From the NCBI GenBank assembly GCA_033961575.1, contig CM066727.1, forward strand, positions 3,930,001 to 3,994,000: a DNA stretch of 64,000 bases. The letters run 5' to 3'. The DNA is from Aselliscus stoliczkanus. Lineage: Eukaryota > Chordata > Mammalia > Chiroptera > Hipposideridae. The translations under genes were made by a program, and so were the position numbers. A model generated the notes under the pieces. The model made no database searches. It worked only from the letters and a program-made list of their open reading frames with translations, and was not told the origin of the DNA. This document shows, one piece after another, positions 1 through 11,262 of the stretch; the stretch's first letter is position 1; every line of letters begins with the position of its first letter.

Positions 1-630
1 TACAAATCAAGTCCACAAAACTTATGCAGATGCCATTGCTTTATGGGCTGTTGCAAGGCCATCAACCTTGGAATGCACTTATCTAATGAAGATGAAAAGT
101 GTGAAAGGACACTGCCAGCACCCCCATTCTTGTCAAAACAAGTAGATAGGAGTTGAATAAATTGGCTTTAACTGTCATCTGTCACCTGGCTGACTAGTGC
201 GAGCTGCCGGTATGACAGCTATAATGAGGAAGACTGAAGCAGCAGATCAGAAAGAGGCAGGAATCATTCTCCTTATTAGGGCTTTCTTTATGAACACCAC
301 TATTGAATCCGGAGGTAGTTCTTTCAACTTTGTTTATAAGCACAAGACATCTTCCTGCGCTGACATTATAAAGTGCTACGCAGCATATAAAATAAAGCTC
401 GAGCTCTCCGTTATCTTCTCTTGACAGTTTTTACTTTTGTTTCAACAAATGCCTGGTCTCACTGATCCATTTCCATGCAAAACATTTCACTTGTGAAAGC
501 CCATATTGATCATTCTTTTCTCAATGTGACACAGAAAGTAAAGAAATGTTAGCCACTGACTGGCGTGTAAGTACTAGCAGAAATTATTTGTTTTGTTTTA
601 TTATTATAGGATGGCAGGTTTCTTTCCAAC
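1..630. other. Unassigned unique sequence
   Basis: No repeat family, RNA gene or exon is recognised. The only open frame, 75 codons at 197-424, has no recognisable domain and is of a length expected by chance. Confidence 0.5.
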
Positions 631-631
631 T

Positions 632-830
632 TTTTTTTATTAGTTTCAAGGGTAAAAAGAGCATAACTATAATTTTATATATATATATTCACAGGATGTG
701 GAGTACAACATAGGGAATAGAGTCAATGCAATTGTAACAGCTATATACGATGTCAGGGGGTAGTAGATTCGGGGAGGGGGTTGTCACTTTGTGAGGGTAT
801 GAATGTCTAACTATTACATTGTTTTGGGTT
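632..830 (+). repeat. LINE-1 3' end fragment
   Basis: The stretch carries the familiar mammalian L1 3'UTR run: a T-rich 'tttattagtttcaagg' entry, then 'gtggagtacaacataggg', 'agtcaatgcaattgtaaca' and a 'cactttgtgagggtatgaa' tail. The same module recurs at about 27440-27560, so two fragments of one L1 lineage lie in the window. No coding part is attached. Confidence 0.7.
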
Positions 831-1084
831 TTGTTTTGTCATGGATTTCTTTTCAGTGTGCTAAATAGTCTTTTTATTATCTTCCCTGTTTGAATACTAA
901 TCCTTTTTACTTTTCAATGAAGTACTGTATATATTTTAATTACAAAAGTATTACATGTTTACTGTCAATTATCATTTCCTTCAAAAAGATGAGAACGAAC
1001 AGAAATCAGATGCTATGCAGAAATAGCTGAATCAAGGGCTGGGGCAAGGAAAGTAAAGATGAGACAGGGATGCACGGTCATCCT

Positions 1085-1990
1085 AAAAAGTTAGGAAGTG
1101 CTCAAAATAATGATGAGAACACACCAAAGTGATACTGAAACCAGCATGAAGGGGCTCCCACTGGCCAAATCTGACGATCTGAGCAAGAACGTAATGATGC
1201 TATTGCACAAAATAGGAGTCTGTGAGTCAGTGCTGATATGAGTAAGTGAATGATAAGCGGAGAGACGAGAATGATTTTCTGACTCCATCTGTAGCATACC
1301 ACTGATGAATGTGGAAGTGACTGTTGTAACAATTCAGCTGGGGAATGTCAAGTGATGCCAGGACTTGTGGATGAAAATTAAAGAGAAATGCAATATTCTA
1401 TACTCTCTAACACACCTTCCCACAATAAATGTAACTTTATAATGAAGAAACCTAGCAGATACATCTTCCAGCAAGTGGTCACAGCTAACTTCGCCAGTCA
1501 TGGGACACACTGCAGTCACCTATCCTGTGATAAGACACAATGAGAAGAACACACTGTCACTTCAGTGACATTACTGCCAAAATTGCATAACCCCAATCTA
1601 ATCATCAGACCCAAGCTGAGAGTCACGTGACAAGGTAATTGACCTGTCATCTACAAAAGTGTCAAGGCCATGAATGTCAAGAAAAGATAGAAGACTTCCA
1701 GCCAGAAAGAGACTGAAGAGGTAGGACAACTAAATTCAACATATGAAACTTGATAACATCCTTGTTATGGAGCTGACACTACTGCAGCAATTGGTGAAAG
1801 CTGAGTGGAGTCTGTAAGTCAGAATGTCGTGCAATCTTAATGTTAAATTCCTGATTGGGATTATGTAGGGAAGGCCTAGTTGGTAGGAAAGATGATGAAA
1901 ATATTGTGGTGGAGGGTCACCATGTTGTAACTTACTCCCAAACTGCTCAGAAATAAAGCTCTGTACTAATCCAGCATCATTTCTGCAAGC
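1085..1990 (+). repeat. Old L1M/L1ME-type LINE fragment
   Basis: Phrases seen in order, such as 'cagcatgaaggggctccca', 'gtcaaggccatgaatgtcaa', 'aggacaactaaattcaa' and 'ttactcccaaactgctcag', match my memory of an old L1M-class noncoding consensus. Heavy divergence and small indels fit an ancient copy. Subfamily not assigned. Confidence 0.55.
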
Positions 1991-2500
1991 AGATTATTTC
2001 AAAACAAAACCAAAGATAAAGAGAGACAAAATGTAAGCTGGCAGAGCTGATGAGGGAAATTAAGGAGAAAATTAAAATTTGTTATAAATTTGAAAACAAT
2101 ATCTGTCACAGGATATAAAATTGATGCTGTTTAAAATTAAGTCAATGATGTTAAGACTTAAGAAAAGTCACACAAAAAGCAGTGAAAAGTCAAATAGATG
2201 AAATAAATACAAAAAAAACCCAAAAAACAAAAAAGATCCTGTATGGAGGACAAACAATAGAGACCCAATATGTTCAAAACAGTTTCTGGAAAAGAAAATA
2301 TAAAAAAACATAACAGAAAAATCATTTAATTGTATGAAATTTTTCTAGAAACAAAGGACACATGAATCTGTAGACAAAAAGACATCCCATATTCCCAGTA
2401 GAATTGATAATAATTCATTGCTTAATTCAAAGAGAAGGAAGAATCCTTAAGCATACTGACATAACAACAAATCACCTGCTATTCGAGGAAAATCTCAGCC
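1991..2500 (+). repeat. A-rich sequence, possible HAL1/L1 continuation
   Basis: Adenine-rich sequence with short poly(A) runs follows the LINE fragment directly and resembles the A-rich coding strand of L1 or HAL1. No intact frame is visible. The link to the preceding fragment is inferred from strand and base composition. Confidence 0.3.
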
Positions 2501-3479
2501 TCAGGTGTCTCAATGGGACTGGATTCCACAGAGAAGAAAATATGATTACACTATGGTAATTTTTTGAAAAGTGGTTTGCAACTATCCTCTAGCAATTTTA
2601 TAAGTTGTCATTTACTTGTAAAGGAAAAAGAAAAAGTATTCTCATATATTGAAGCACTGAGGGTCTACAACTTTCTTAGACTTCATAAGAAATATATATT
2701 TGAAGACCATGCCAGGGTCTGCATGTTTTTGCCCCAGTATAAAATGTTCCCCTCTTTCTTAATAATGGAAGCCTTAATTTCAGCCAGGCACATAACCATC
2801 CAAGTTAAAAACCACACTTTCCAACTTCACTTCCTTTCCATCCTGCTGTGGCCATGTTGGCCAAATGTTGGCCAAAAGAAAGCAAGAGGTGTTCTGTGCT
2901 GCCTCTGGAAAGAGTGCCCTTGGGCAGTGGGGATGGGGCATGCCCTTTCTTCCCCTTCTTCTTCCAAGGAGTAGAGTACCAGCAGCCTGGAGCCCTGAGG
3001 ACCTCACCACCTACTCTCAGCCCTGGCCTGACTACTGCCAGGCTCCTTTTGAGAGAGAGAAATATGTTCCTATCTTGATTAGGCCTCTGTTATTTCCTGA
3101 TTTCAAACACCTGCAACAAATCTAATCCTAAATGATACCAATAAACACCAAAGGCAAGTAACAGATTAAATCACAAATGAGGGAATCATTTGTGGAAAAA
3201 AAAAATGCAGTAAACATTAAATTCAATTAAACATAGAATAAGTCGAAGCAGTTGGGGAAGGAGAGTTAAAACGCCATTGCATACTGTTAGCATTTTAGAA
3301 ATAAAAGATAAATAATGTTGTATACATAATTTGGTGATGGTGGATTGGAACAAAATCCAGATTCAGTCAGCAAACGGATGTAGCAAATAGATGCATGAGG
3401 CTAAGAAAGGAGAAATGCGTAAGTAAAATGTGCTGATTTTTCCTCTGTCCTGGGAGGATTCAGTATACTCTCTTTTAAA
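2501..3479. other. Unassigned sequence
   Basis: No gene or repeat recognised. Open frames on both strands at 2564-3125 overlap one another and share no domain. Two short 'ggccaaatgttggccaa'-like copies around 2855-2875 form a minor direct repeat. Confidence 0.4.
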
Positions 3480-3815
3480 ATTCATGACTTGAGAAATATG
3501 GTGTTAAGAATGTTACTTAATATGTTTGTCAGTTAGAATTAGGTTTGGCTGACAGCAAAAGAAAACTAAAATCACGACTTAACAAACTTAGAGGCTTATT
3601 TTTCTTTCAAATTTAGAAGCTGGAGATAGGTAGTCCAGACTAATATGGTTGCTTCAATTTGGCATAAGAAATAGAGACTGATTATGACTTTCTGCTTTTC
3701 TATCTTTGGCATGTGGTGTCCATGTCAAGATTGCCTCATGTTCATATGATGGTTATTGGAGCTCCAACCATCATATCTTCTTCCAGACAGGAAAAACAGG
3801 AAAGAAATGCTCAAC
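3480..3815. repeat. Unresolved ancient mammalian repeat
   Basis: The opening 'gttagaattaggtttggctg', a central 'ttatttttctttcaaattta' and an end near 'ccatcatatcttcttccag' resemble a dispersed old mammalian repeat whose family name I cannot give with confidence. Confidence 0.35.
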
Positions 3816-3905
3816 TAAAATGTCTTATATCCTATTTCCCATACATAAAATAAAGAGAAGGTGGAAAACATAGTCATTAAGCTGAGCATGTTTTTGACCC
3901 TCAAT

Positions 3906-4041
3906 AAAAAGAGGGCTCTGGGGCCGGCCAAGTGGCGCGGTGGTTAAGAACTGACTTGGGAAGCCAGCGACCCCGTTTCGGGTCCTACATATGAGGGCCA
4001 GGGACACTGCCCTCAAAAAAAAAAAAAAAAAGAGGGCTCTG
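3906..4041 (+). repeat. tRNA-derived SINE with 15-bp target duplication
   Basis: A short SINE occupies 3921-4026. It starts 'gggccggccaagtggcgcgg', has a Pol III A-box-like region ('gtggcgcggtggttaag') and a B-box-like region ('gtttcgggtcctac'), and ends in 'gccctc' plus an A tail. The target duplication 'aaaaagagggctctg' is exact at 3906-3920 and 4027-4041, so the insertion is relatively young. The same SINE type recurs at 22076, 38012 and 47090. Confidence 0.85.
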
Positions 4042-4244
4042 TTCATAGAGGAAGAGAAGATGGATACTGGGTAGATGACTAGGATTCTCTGTCTTAGAAG
4101 TAAGTGTAATAACTTGTGTGATGACCGTATATTCACCAAATTAATAAAAGAGAAAAAGAAAACCCAGGAGACTCTTTAGCAAAGTGCTAATATACAGCAC
4201 TTCTGGTTGTTACACAATGTTAAGAGAAAAATACACTGCTGGGC

Positions 4245-4720
4245 GTTACGGGATGAATCACGTCCCACAAAACTTCATACATTGCAGTCCTTATCCCTGG
4301 CACCTCAGAACAAAACTTTATTTGGAAATAGGGCTGTTGCAGAAGTAATTAGTTAAGATGAGGTCACACTGGAATAATGTGGGCTTCTAATTCATTATGA
4401 ATGGTGTCCTTATAGAAAATGGAAGTTTGGACACACATGCACACAGAGACAATGCATGCACAGAAGAAGGCAGAGACGTGGTGATGCTTCTATACGCCAA
4501 GGAACACCACAGCTGGCCAGCAAACCACCAGAAGGGGGCGAAGCCTGGAGAATTTTCTTCCTCACAGCCACAAAGCCAGCCCTATCAATGCCCTGACCTC
4601 AGGCTTCTGGCCTTCAGGACAGTGACACAATCAATTTCCATTGTTTATGTCCCCCAGTCTGTGGAACTTCGCTATGGCAGCTCAAGTGGACTGATATATT
4701 GGGGATAACTGCTTTTTCTT
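4245..4720 (+). repeat. MLT1-type MaLR LTR
   Basis: This is a diverged ERVL-MaLR LTR on the plus strand. It has 'ttatttggaaatagggctg', 'gtaattagttaagatgaggt', 'atggtgtccttatagaaaa' and the 3' phrase 'cccccagtctgtgg'. These elements are non-autonomous, early-mammalian and not coding; the 103-codon frame inside it is fortuitous. Confidence 0.7.
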
Positions 4721-5095
4721 TTACAAATTTTTGCTTGGATTAACTAGAATATAAACAATAAAGATTTTTCTATAAATAAGATGAATGAGGCAACTTCTAG
4801 TTTTTTTTCTGTCCTGCAAGTTTACATATAATTGGAAAGATTGCTTTTAAATTTTTGAACAAAATTTAACAGTAAAGCTACCTGGACCTGAAACTTTTTA
4901 GAGAGGCTTTTTTTTTTTTTTTTTTTTTTAAAGAACCTTCTGCAGTTTTGTCCCAGGGCCCCAGTCAAGTTCTGTTTTTAGGTTTTAGCAAATCATGATC
5001 TTTTATACTTTCTGAAGAAAAAAAAATTAATTAAAAGATGGTGGTGGTGATGATAGCCTATGTTTCGATCTTCCCAAAATCCACAGATAAAAACT
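4721..5095. other. Unassigned AT-rich sequence
   Basis: AT-rich sequence with a poly(T) run near 4908-4929 and a small GGT/GAT microsatellite near 5039-5055. No gene or clear repeat family. Confidence 0.45.
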
Positions 5096-5099
5096 GAGC

Positions 5100-5960
5100 A
5101 GTTAATTACCAAAGGTCAATGTTCACAACAAAACTATATTATAAAACAAAATGAACAAAGATAAAAATATATTTCTAGAAAAGTGAAAAATATTGAAGAT
5201 AAGCAATATTCAGTAAGTGTTTTAAAAGAGTCCCTAAAGAAGAAAATCAAAGAAAGGGAGCATAACAGCACAAACTAGAATTTAAAAGAACTTTTCTAAA
5301 ATAAAAAATATTTGAAACCACACATTGAAAGAATATAAAGTATCCATAAATATCAACCCAGAATAACCAACACCAAGACATTCACTAATAAAAAATGCTT
5401 CATTTAAAAAAAAAAGAAAAAATAATCCATTGAGCATCTAGGCAAAATGATCACTTAACATATAATTAGGAAAAAAAATTAGATCATCATCAGAGTTTTT
5501 CACACCAATACTTTATGCCTGAAGAGAGAAATAAAATACTAGTTAAGACTGAAAAGGAAGAAAATGTGAGCCTAGAATTTTATACCCAGCAAATCTGATC
5601 TTCAAGTATAACATAATACTTGAATTATGCAGGGACCATTACTCCCATTACAACCTCCCATGGAATCTATTAGAGAACACATTTCAGACAAAGAAAATGA
5701 TTAAAGAGATGATGACATAAGCCCTGGTGATTAGGTTAAAGATCCAGCTACTTGAAGAAACAAGATTAAATGAGAATCAAAAGGGAGAAACTATAGTACA
5801 TAATGGCTATATGATCTGACAATATAGATATAGAACAAGCATTTAAAACAAGGAGGAAATGGGGATAGCATACTTAAATATTTTTATTTTCAGAAAATCA
5901 TAATTCACAGTAGTCATATTAGTATTCAATCTGAGACATATCTGTTAAGTAGGATAAAGC
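5100..5960 (+). repeat. HAL1/L1-type LINE fragment
   Basis: A-rich plus-strand sequence carries the LINE phrases 'caacaccaagacattcacta', 'tgtgagcctagaattttata' and 'cccagcaaatctgatcttca', which I associate with HAL1 or old L1 elements. All frames are broken. Assignment to HAL1 rather than L1M is tentative. Confidence 0.5.
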
Positions 5961-5999
5961 AAACAATTGTGCAGTGTTTTAATTATTTTCCTCATATAT

Positions 6000-6195
6000 C
6001 AGGAGTCCACAAACTATGGCACATGGGCCAGCTGCATATTTTTGTAAATAAACTTTTATTGGAACACAGCCAGTTCCCATTTGTTTGCGTTACATCTGTG
6101 GCTGCTTTCCCATAACAGAGGCAGAGATGGTATGGTCAGCATGCCTAAAACATTTCACTTAAAAAATCTAGCCCTTAAGAAAAAAGTGTTCTGAT
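6000..6195 (-). mobile_element. hAT-Charlie-like nonautonomous DNA transposon
   Basis: The stretch contains 'gagtccacaaactatggcac', 'aataaacttttattggaac' and 'cacagccagttcccatttg', characteristic of a widespread old hAT-type MITE-like repeat. Termini are eroded and no 8-bp target duplication is visible. No transposase is present. Confidence 0.5.
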
Positions 6196-6509
6196 ATTTG
6201 CTCTACATCCTTGAAAACCAAAATTCTCCATGCAGAAGAAAAGAGATACAGGTGTAATGTAGGTGGTCACAGAGACTATTGCCCCAAATTTGAATTGTAA
6301 ATGTCAGCAAAACCCCCTGGGTGGGTCTGTCCTCTGAAAGGGCCTAGAGCCAATTATCATAGCAGCAACAAGGAGCTTCCCTAGCACCAGGTGCCACTTA
6401 AAATGCCATTTCCCAGTTAAAACAAAACACAGGCTGCCTCAAAGTCATGGCTGATTCCAGGGCTGGGGCAGGAAATGTACAAGATGAGTCTCCTCATTGT
6501 ATTGAATTG

Positions 6510-6740
6510 GCTTTTTTAGAACAGAAGTTTTTAATTTTAATGGAGTCCAGCTTATTGACTCTTTCTTTCATGGATCAGGCTTTTGTTGTTGTTTCTGAAA
6601 AGCCATATTGGCTCTCTTTTCATGGATGCCAATAATCCATAAATTGGATTACCTTTCTGGTTGCCCACATCGTAATTTTTCATTGCCTTAGTCTCAGTTT
6701 TGTTTATTTGCTTTTTGGGTAAACCCTCAAAGCTTCCAAG
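6510..6740 (-). repeat. LINE-1 fragment, antisense
   Basis: The run 'tttaattttaatggagtcca' followed by 'tctttcatggatcaggcttt' matches the reverse complement of an L1 ORF2 region. The copy is short and frame-broken. Confidence 0.45.
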
Positions 6741-6859
6741 GCCTCAGGAGGATGTCCCTTTGTCACTTTATTTTTTTCTTTTGGATCTTTAGCAAATTCA
6801 TCATAACCTTTGACTGACAACACACTCAGCATTCATCCATGCATGGCTCGTTTTATGTA

Positions 6860-7160
6860 CGTATGTGTGTATCACTGCATATGTGTATGTAATTGATCAA
6901 CCATTTTTAATAATATATCAAACATGTATAAACCCACTACTCAAAACAAAAGCTAGGACATTGGTGAATGCCTTTATCTTTCCCTATAATTTCCACCCTG
7001 ATTCCATCCCCCAAAGTAATCCTGAATCCTGTTTTTATTATTCTCTTCTATCCCTTTTGTATGTTTTCATTGCATTATATCTACTTTGTCATTTGTATAA
7101 GCTTTTCAGTCCCGTGTTATCATCTTCAACTAAAAAAATATGTGCTGATAGTCCCTGATT
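6860..7160 (-). repeat. Probable old L1 3' fragment, antisense
   Basis: The phrases 'ataaacccactactcaaaac', 'agctaggacattggtgaat' and 'cctgaatcctgtttttatt' resemble antisense old-L1 3' sequence. The open frames here are therefore not taken as genes. Confidence 0.4.
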
Positions 7161-7272
7161 CTAAAGCATCATAAAGCACAAATATCTGTAAAGTGCTCAT
7201 TGAGAAAGACAGGATAATTATATTTCCATTATTGAGTTGACATGAAATTACTTGGAACTCAGACTGTGTTCA

Positions 7273-7275
<3 letters not shown>

Positions 7276-7313
<38 letters not shown>
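7276..7313. repeat. (CA)n microsatellite
   Basis: Near-perfect CA dinucleotide run of about 19 units. Confidence 0.95.
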
Positions 7314-7314
<1 letters not shown>

Positions 7315-7383
7315 AGTAACTGGTTCACTAGTGAGCACATTGGAAATGGCTAATATTACAAATTATTGAGGAATTTTACACAG

Positions 7384-8545
7384 TGCGGGGGTCCAGCCTC
7401 TGTGGAGTCCAGGGATTCCCTCGGGTGGCATGGAGTTGGCGAGGAAAAAAGAAGAGAGCAAGCAAGCAAGCAAGCAAGCAAGCAAGAAAGAGTTTCACAG
7501 GAGTGTCACACTTTAATGTAATAACATATCCGTTTTATAGGGACTCTGGCACATGAGTCTGGTGGTTTCTATTTCCCAGGATTTTCACAGTCTTTTCTCC
7601 CCTACAATTGCTCTCTCCAGGGTGTACTGTGACGTACTCTTCCATTATAGGATTACCTTGTCTTTATTATGATAATTACCATGAAACCCAGACTTTCTGT
7701 ATATCACCTAAAGAATGTTCATCATGACTATCTTACGTTAAGGATTGACATATTTTTACATATTGCCTAAAGAATGTTTACTATAGCTATCTTGACTATC
7801 TAGAAATTATCCTAAATCCTAGCAGCTAAACACAATCATAAAACTCACAGGATGTATACTTGAGCTATTACTAAAAGACTAGGAGTGGCTGTGTTTAGGG
7901 TAAAAGCATCTAAAATCTATTCCTATGTAAACACAATACCTAGCAACCAAAAGGGTCTCACACCTCTCTTATCCTACAGAGGGCTGCATCCGTTTCTCAG
8001 TCAGAGCTTCAGTATCTGTTGCTGCAACAAGGCACTGGGCAAAGGAATCCACACAAGGCTGACTAACATACCCCATGGTCAGCGGCTGCCTTTGAGCTGC
8101 CTTTTACCAGAACTCTCATGGCCTGAAGACTTTTAATCTTCAAGGAGTCTATTCACAGCAGGGCCCTTAGGCAAGTGCATCAGCTTCTCACAGGCCTGAG
8201 TTTTCTGGCCTGAGTTTGTCAGAGGTCTGTGCCTCAGTTTCCAAGGGGCTTGAGTCCCCAATATCTCTGTTCAGGGGTCCCCTTGGGCTGTAGCCTATTT
8301 TAGGGAGTTTCCTTTTCTTTAGGAAATCTTGCCCTGTCATTGGCTTACACAGCCAGCTATCATCAGGGTACCACAGGAACTTGTCACCAATGCAGTGAGT
8401 GTATTGTCTCCTATAGGAGGAAAGGCACATAGGTTCATAGAGGCAGGAGATATTACATGACCAACCATAAGGCAGCACCTAATATCCAGTGCTGAGCAGG
8501 ACAATGTGGCCTTGTCAGACACTGAGAGGCTGTCGGCTTCCCACA
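7384..8545 (-). mobile_element. Class II (ERVK-like) solo LTR, 1,162 bp
   Basis: Read on the minus strand the element starts TGTGGGAAGC (8545) and ends ACCCCCGCA (7384), giving TG...CA termini. It is flanked by a degenerate 6-bp target duplication, 'acacag' (7378-7383) and 'acagag' (8546-8551), differing at one base. Six-bp duplications are typical of class II endogenous retroviruses. An ATTAAA-type signal at 7512-7517 lies about 130 bp before the 3' end and would separate R from U5. An (AAGC)n run at 7457-7485 sits in U5. No gag, pol or env, primer-binding site or second LTR is seen, so it is read as a solo LTR left by recombination. The 96- and 69-codon frames inside it are not genes. Confidence 0.6.
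7457..7485. repeat. (AAGC)n tetranucleotide run inside LTR
   Basis: About seven units of 'aagc' lie in the U5 part of the minus-strand LTR and probably expanded after insertion. Confidence 0.9.
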
Positions 8546-8551
8546 ACAGAG

Positions 8552-8990
8552 GTCACCCAGCCGGGAAAGCTCCAACTGGAATTTAACTCCAGTGTCATAT
8601 AAGCTTGCAAGAATAAGCTTGCAAGCTTTTGGGTTGCTTTTTTTTTTTTTTTTTAATTTTATAGTATCCTTAACACCTGATCATTAACACAGGCATGTTA
8701 GGAAAAAGAGCCATGCATTTGAGAGGGCCTTATATCCTCAGTTTTGCAGGGTAGGAATATCTGCATAATTTTAGTATTTTTGATAAAGATAAGGCTTAAA
8801 CCTTAAACTTGATATAATTTACTTGTTATTTCTTTGTGACTGATCATACTAAAATGTCAACAAATTCGAGGGAATGTTTGCTAGGCAATGGTTCCAGGGG
8901 TGATTCAGAGATGACTCTCACACTATTTCTACTTTTAGGTCTTCTCAGCTCCTTACACTCTGTGGGCCCTGGATGAGGATGTGGGGTTTG
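8552..8990. other. Unassigned sequence
   Basis: Contains a small duplication ('aagcttgcaagaat' then 'aagcttgcaagctt') near 8600-8628 and a poly(T) run at 8639-8654. No gene or repeat family recognised. Confidence 0.4.
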
Positions 8991-9049
8991 ACATGACTTT
9001 TCCAACAACTGAATATGTCCTTTCTGTCTGCACTCCTAAACTGCCCTCA

Positions 9050-9560
9050 CCTGAACTCTGATGGCAAAACCCCTCGCATCTTCCCAGCCACTTGAATGTA
9101 ACCTCCTCTGCAAAGCTTCTCCCGCCTTCCTCTAGCTGAGTCCATCACTACCCTCTCTCTCACACTAGCACATAGGACTAGCATCTCTGGGGTATCACAA
9201 TAAGTTATAACAGGACATACACCTTGGTGGCTTCCTCAAGGTCCCTGCTTTGAACTCCTTTGTTTTCATCTCAACACTCTGAACATCTCCTCCTGCCTCT
9301 CACAGCCAGCCCGCGAGCACGAGACACTCACTGTTTTAAATGCCCTCCTCCCACTTGTCCATCCTTTACAACTGAGACTAAAGTGTTACCTGCTCTTAAA
9401 TCTCCCTCCTTTCTACCTCCACTCCCCTCTGCCGCTGTCATGGACTCTGCCCCTGTGACTCCCTATGACTGAAACCAGTGACTCTATTTCTATTTCTTTC
9501 ACTACACTCTCAGCCCACCTAGTGAAACCTCAATAAATGCGCATCCAATGACAAACATAG
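9050..9560 (+). repeat. L2-like LINE fragments
   Basis: Pyrimidine-rich phrases such as 'gtaacctcctctgcaaagct', 'ctgagactaaagtgttacc' and the terminal 'cctcaataaatgcgcatcc' fit the 3' region of L2. The copy is ancient and gapped. The 70-codon frame at 9260-9472 lies inside it and is not a gene. Confidence 0.5.
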
Positions 9561-9564
9561 ATGA

Positions 9565-9670
9565 ACTGATGAACTAGTGACTTTGGCATCACAGAAAAGA
9601 CGGTTCAAATCCTCTGCAAGTTATGCAACCTGTGAGATTCAGTCTCTTCATCTGTTACAAATGGACCAAA
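9565..9670 (+). repeat. MIR SINE fragment
   Basis: The core-SINE order 'actttggcatcacag', 'ttcaaatcctctgcaagtta', 'tctcttcatctgttacaaat' matches MIR with typical old divergence. Confidence 0.5.
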
Positions 9671-9904
9671 CAACATGCACCCTTCAAAGTTTGTGTGAAA
9701 AACAAACATAACTTGTACATAAACTATCTTGGACATAGTGCTCAATTCATACTTGTGAGTTTTGTTCATGCTTCAGGAAGATATTTGCTCACTGAAGCTG
9801 AGTGGAGATGAACCGGCAGCCACTGGAGAGCAAAGCCATGTGTCACTGCCCATGGACAGGCACTGGGCTGGGGGCTGGGGGCTCCCCACCGCATAAAATG
9901 AGTG

Positions 9905-11262
9905 TGACAGGCTCAAGATGGCAGCCGCCAGGAAGTGAGGAACTTGCCCCTTCCCATGAGCAAACTCAAATACACGTGTACAGACAACAATCACTCCTGA
10001 GAGACAACCGAGGGCTGGATGAACAGCTTCTGCACAACCAACAAGAGAAGGAGACTCACTAGAGGAGGCTGTGGAGCCTCAGGAGCCCCCCGAGCAGCAG
10101 GAGCTCTCCGGGCTGGAGGAGCCGCTGAGCACGGTTGTTTCTGCACCCCCACCCCACCCCACCACACCCCACGTCCGTAGGGTGGCGGGAGCCCTACTGG
10201 GGACTTTGGCCTACCTCCAAGGTCACCACAGCCAGCATGTTCACAGCTAATCACCTGGAGCCTTTGGCCTCCAAACAAAGGAGCAGGGACAACAGGGCGT
10301 CACCACAGCCACCTGGCCTCCTGAGAGCTGCCCCAGGCCGGGCAGGCTAGTGCCCCACGTGCCATAAGCGCCTGCTTGGTTCCAACGCGCTTCCCCAAAC
10401 TACCCAGCCCACTGAGCCTGCACAGAAGTCAGCTCCACGTGGAACCACTTTGGGTAAAACAAGCCAAAGGGAGATGGAAAAGACAAGGCTGGAGACTGCG
10501 GGGATTCTCCAGGGTCAAAGGGGCAGTGAGCACCACTGTTTGGGTCCCCTCCACCTGGGCGGGAAGCGGGTGGTTCTGTCAGGTGCTCTGACCTACCTGC
10601 AAGGTCTCTGCAGCGTGTTGCCAGACACATCACCCGAGCCCACCTTGGCCCTGAACAAAGGGAGCAAGCAGGATCAGCAGCATTACTGCATGCACCTGGC
10701 CTCGCCACCGGAAGCCATCCCGGCTCGGTGGGCCATTTTCCGGGACTCCTTAGGCACCTCCTAGGCTCCTACCAGCCTGCCCAAACCATCTGCACACACA
10801 ACCTACGCAGACGCCGCTTCTATATAAGGCCACTTTTTCAGACTGGGAGGTATAGCTCTTATACCTAATTCATAGAAACAAACATAGACAGTCAAACGAA
10901 ATGAAAAGACAGGAGACTATCTCCCAAATGAAGGCACAAGAAAAATCTCCAGAGAAAAACCTTAAGGAAACACAAATAAGTAATTTGCCTGATAAAGAAT
11001 TCAAAGAACAGTCATAAGGATGTTCACAAAACTTGAGAGTGGAATAGAAGGACTTAGGGAGAACTTCAACAAAGACCTACAAAGTATAAGAAAGAACCAA
11101 GCGGACCTGAAGAATGCAATAACTGAAATGAAAATCGCACTAGAAGAAATCAACAGATGATTAGCTAATGCAGAAGAACGGATCAGCAACCTGGGAGACA
11201 GACTAGGGACATCAACCAATCAGAACAGCAAAAAGGAAAAAGAATTTTTAAAAAGGAAGATA
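9905..11262 (+). mobile_element. LINE-1 5' end (5'UTR and start of ORF1)
   Basis: A GC-rich L1-type 5'UTR begins near 'caagatggcagccgccagg' and runs to about 10830. It is followed by A-rich ORF1-like sequence ('atggaggaaa'-style coding strand, 'gaaatgaaaatcgcactag', 'aatcaacagatgattagcta', 'cagaagaacggatcagcaac') that breaks off near 11260. The 5'UTR contains two related units about 383 bp apart, discussed in the findings. The element lacks ORF2 and its own 3' end. Frames in the 5'UTR on both strands are a by-product of GC content. Confidence 0.65.
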
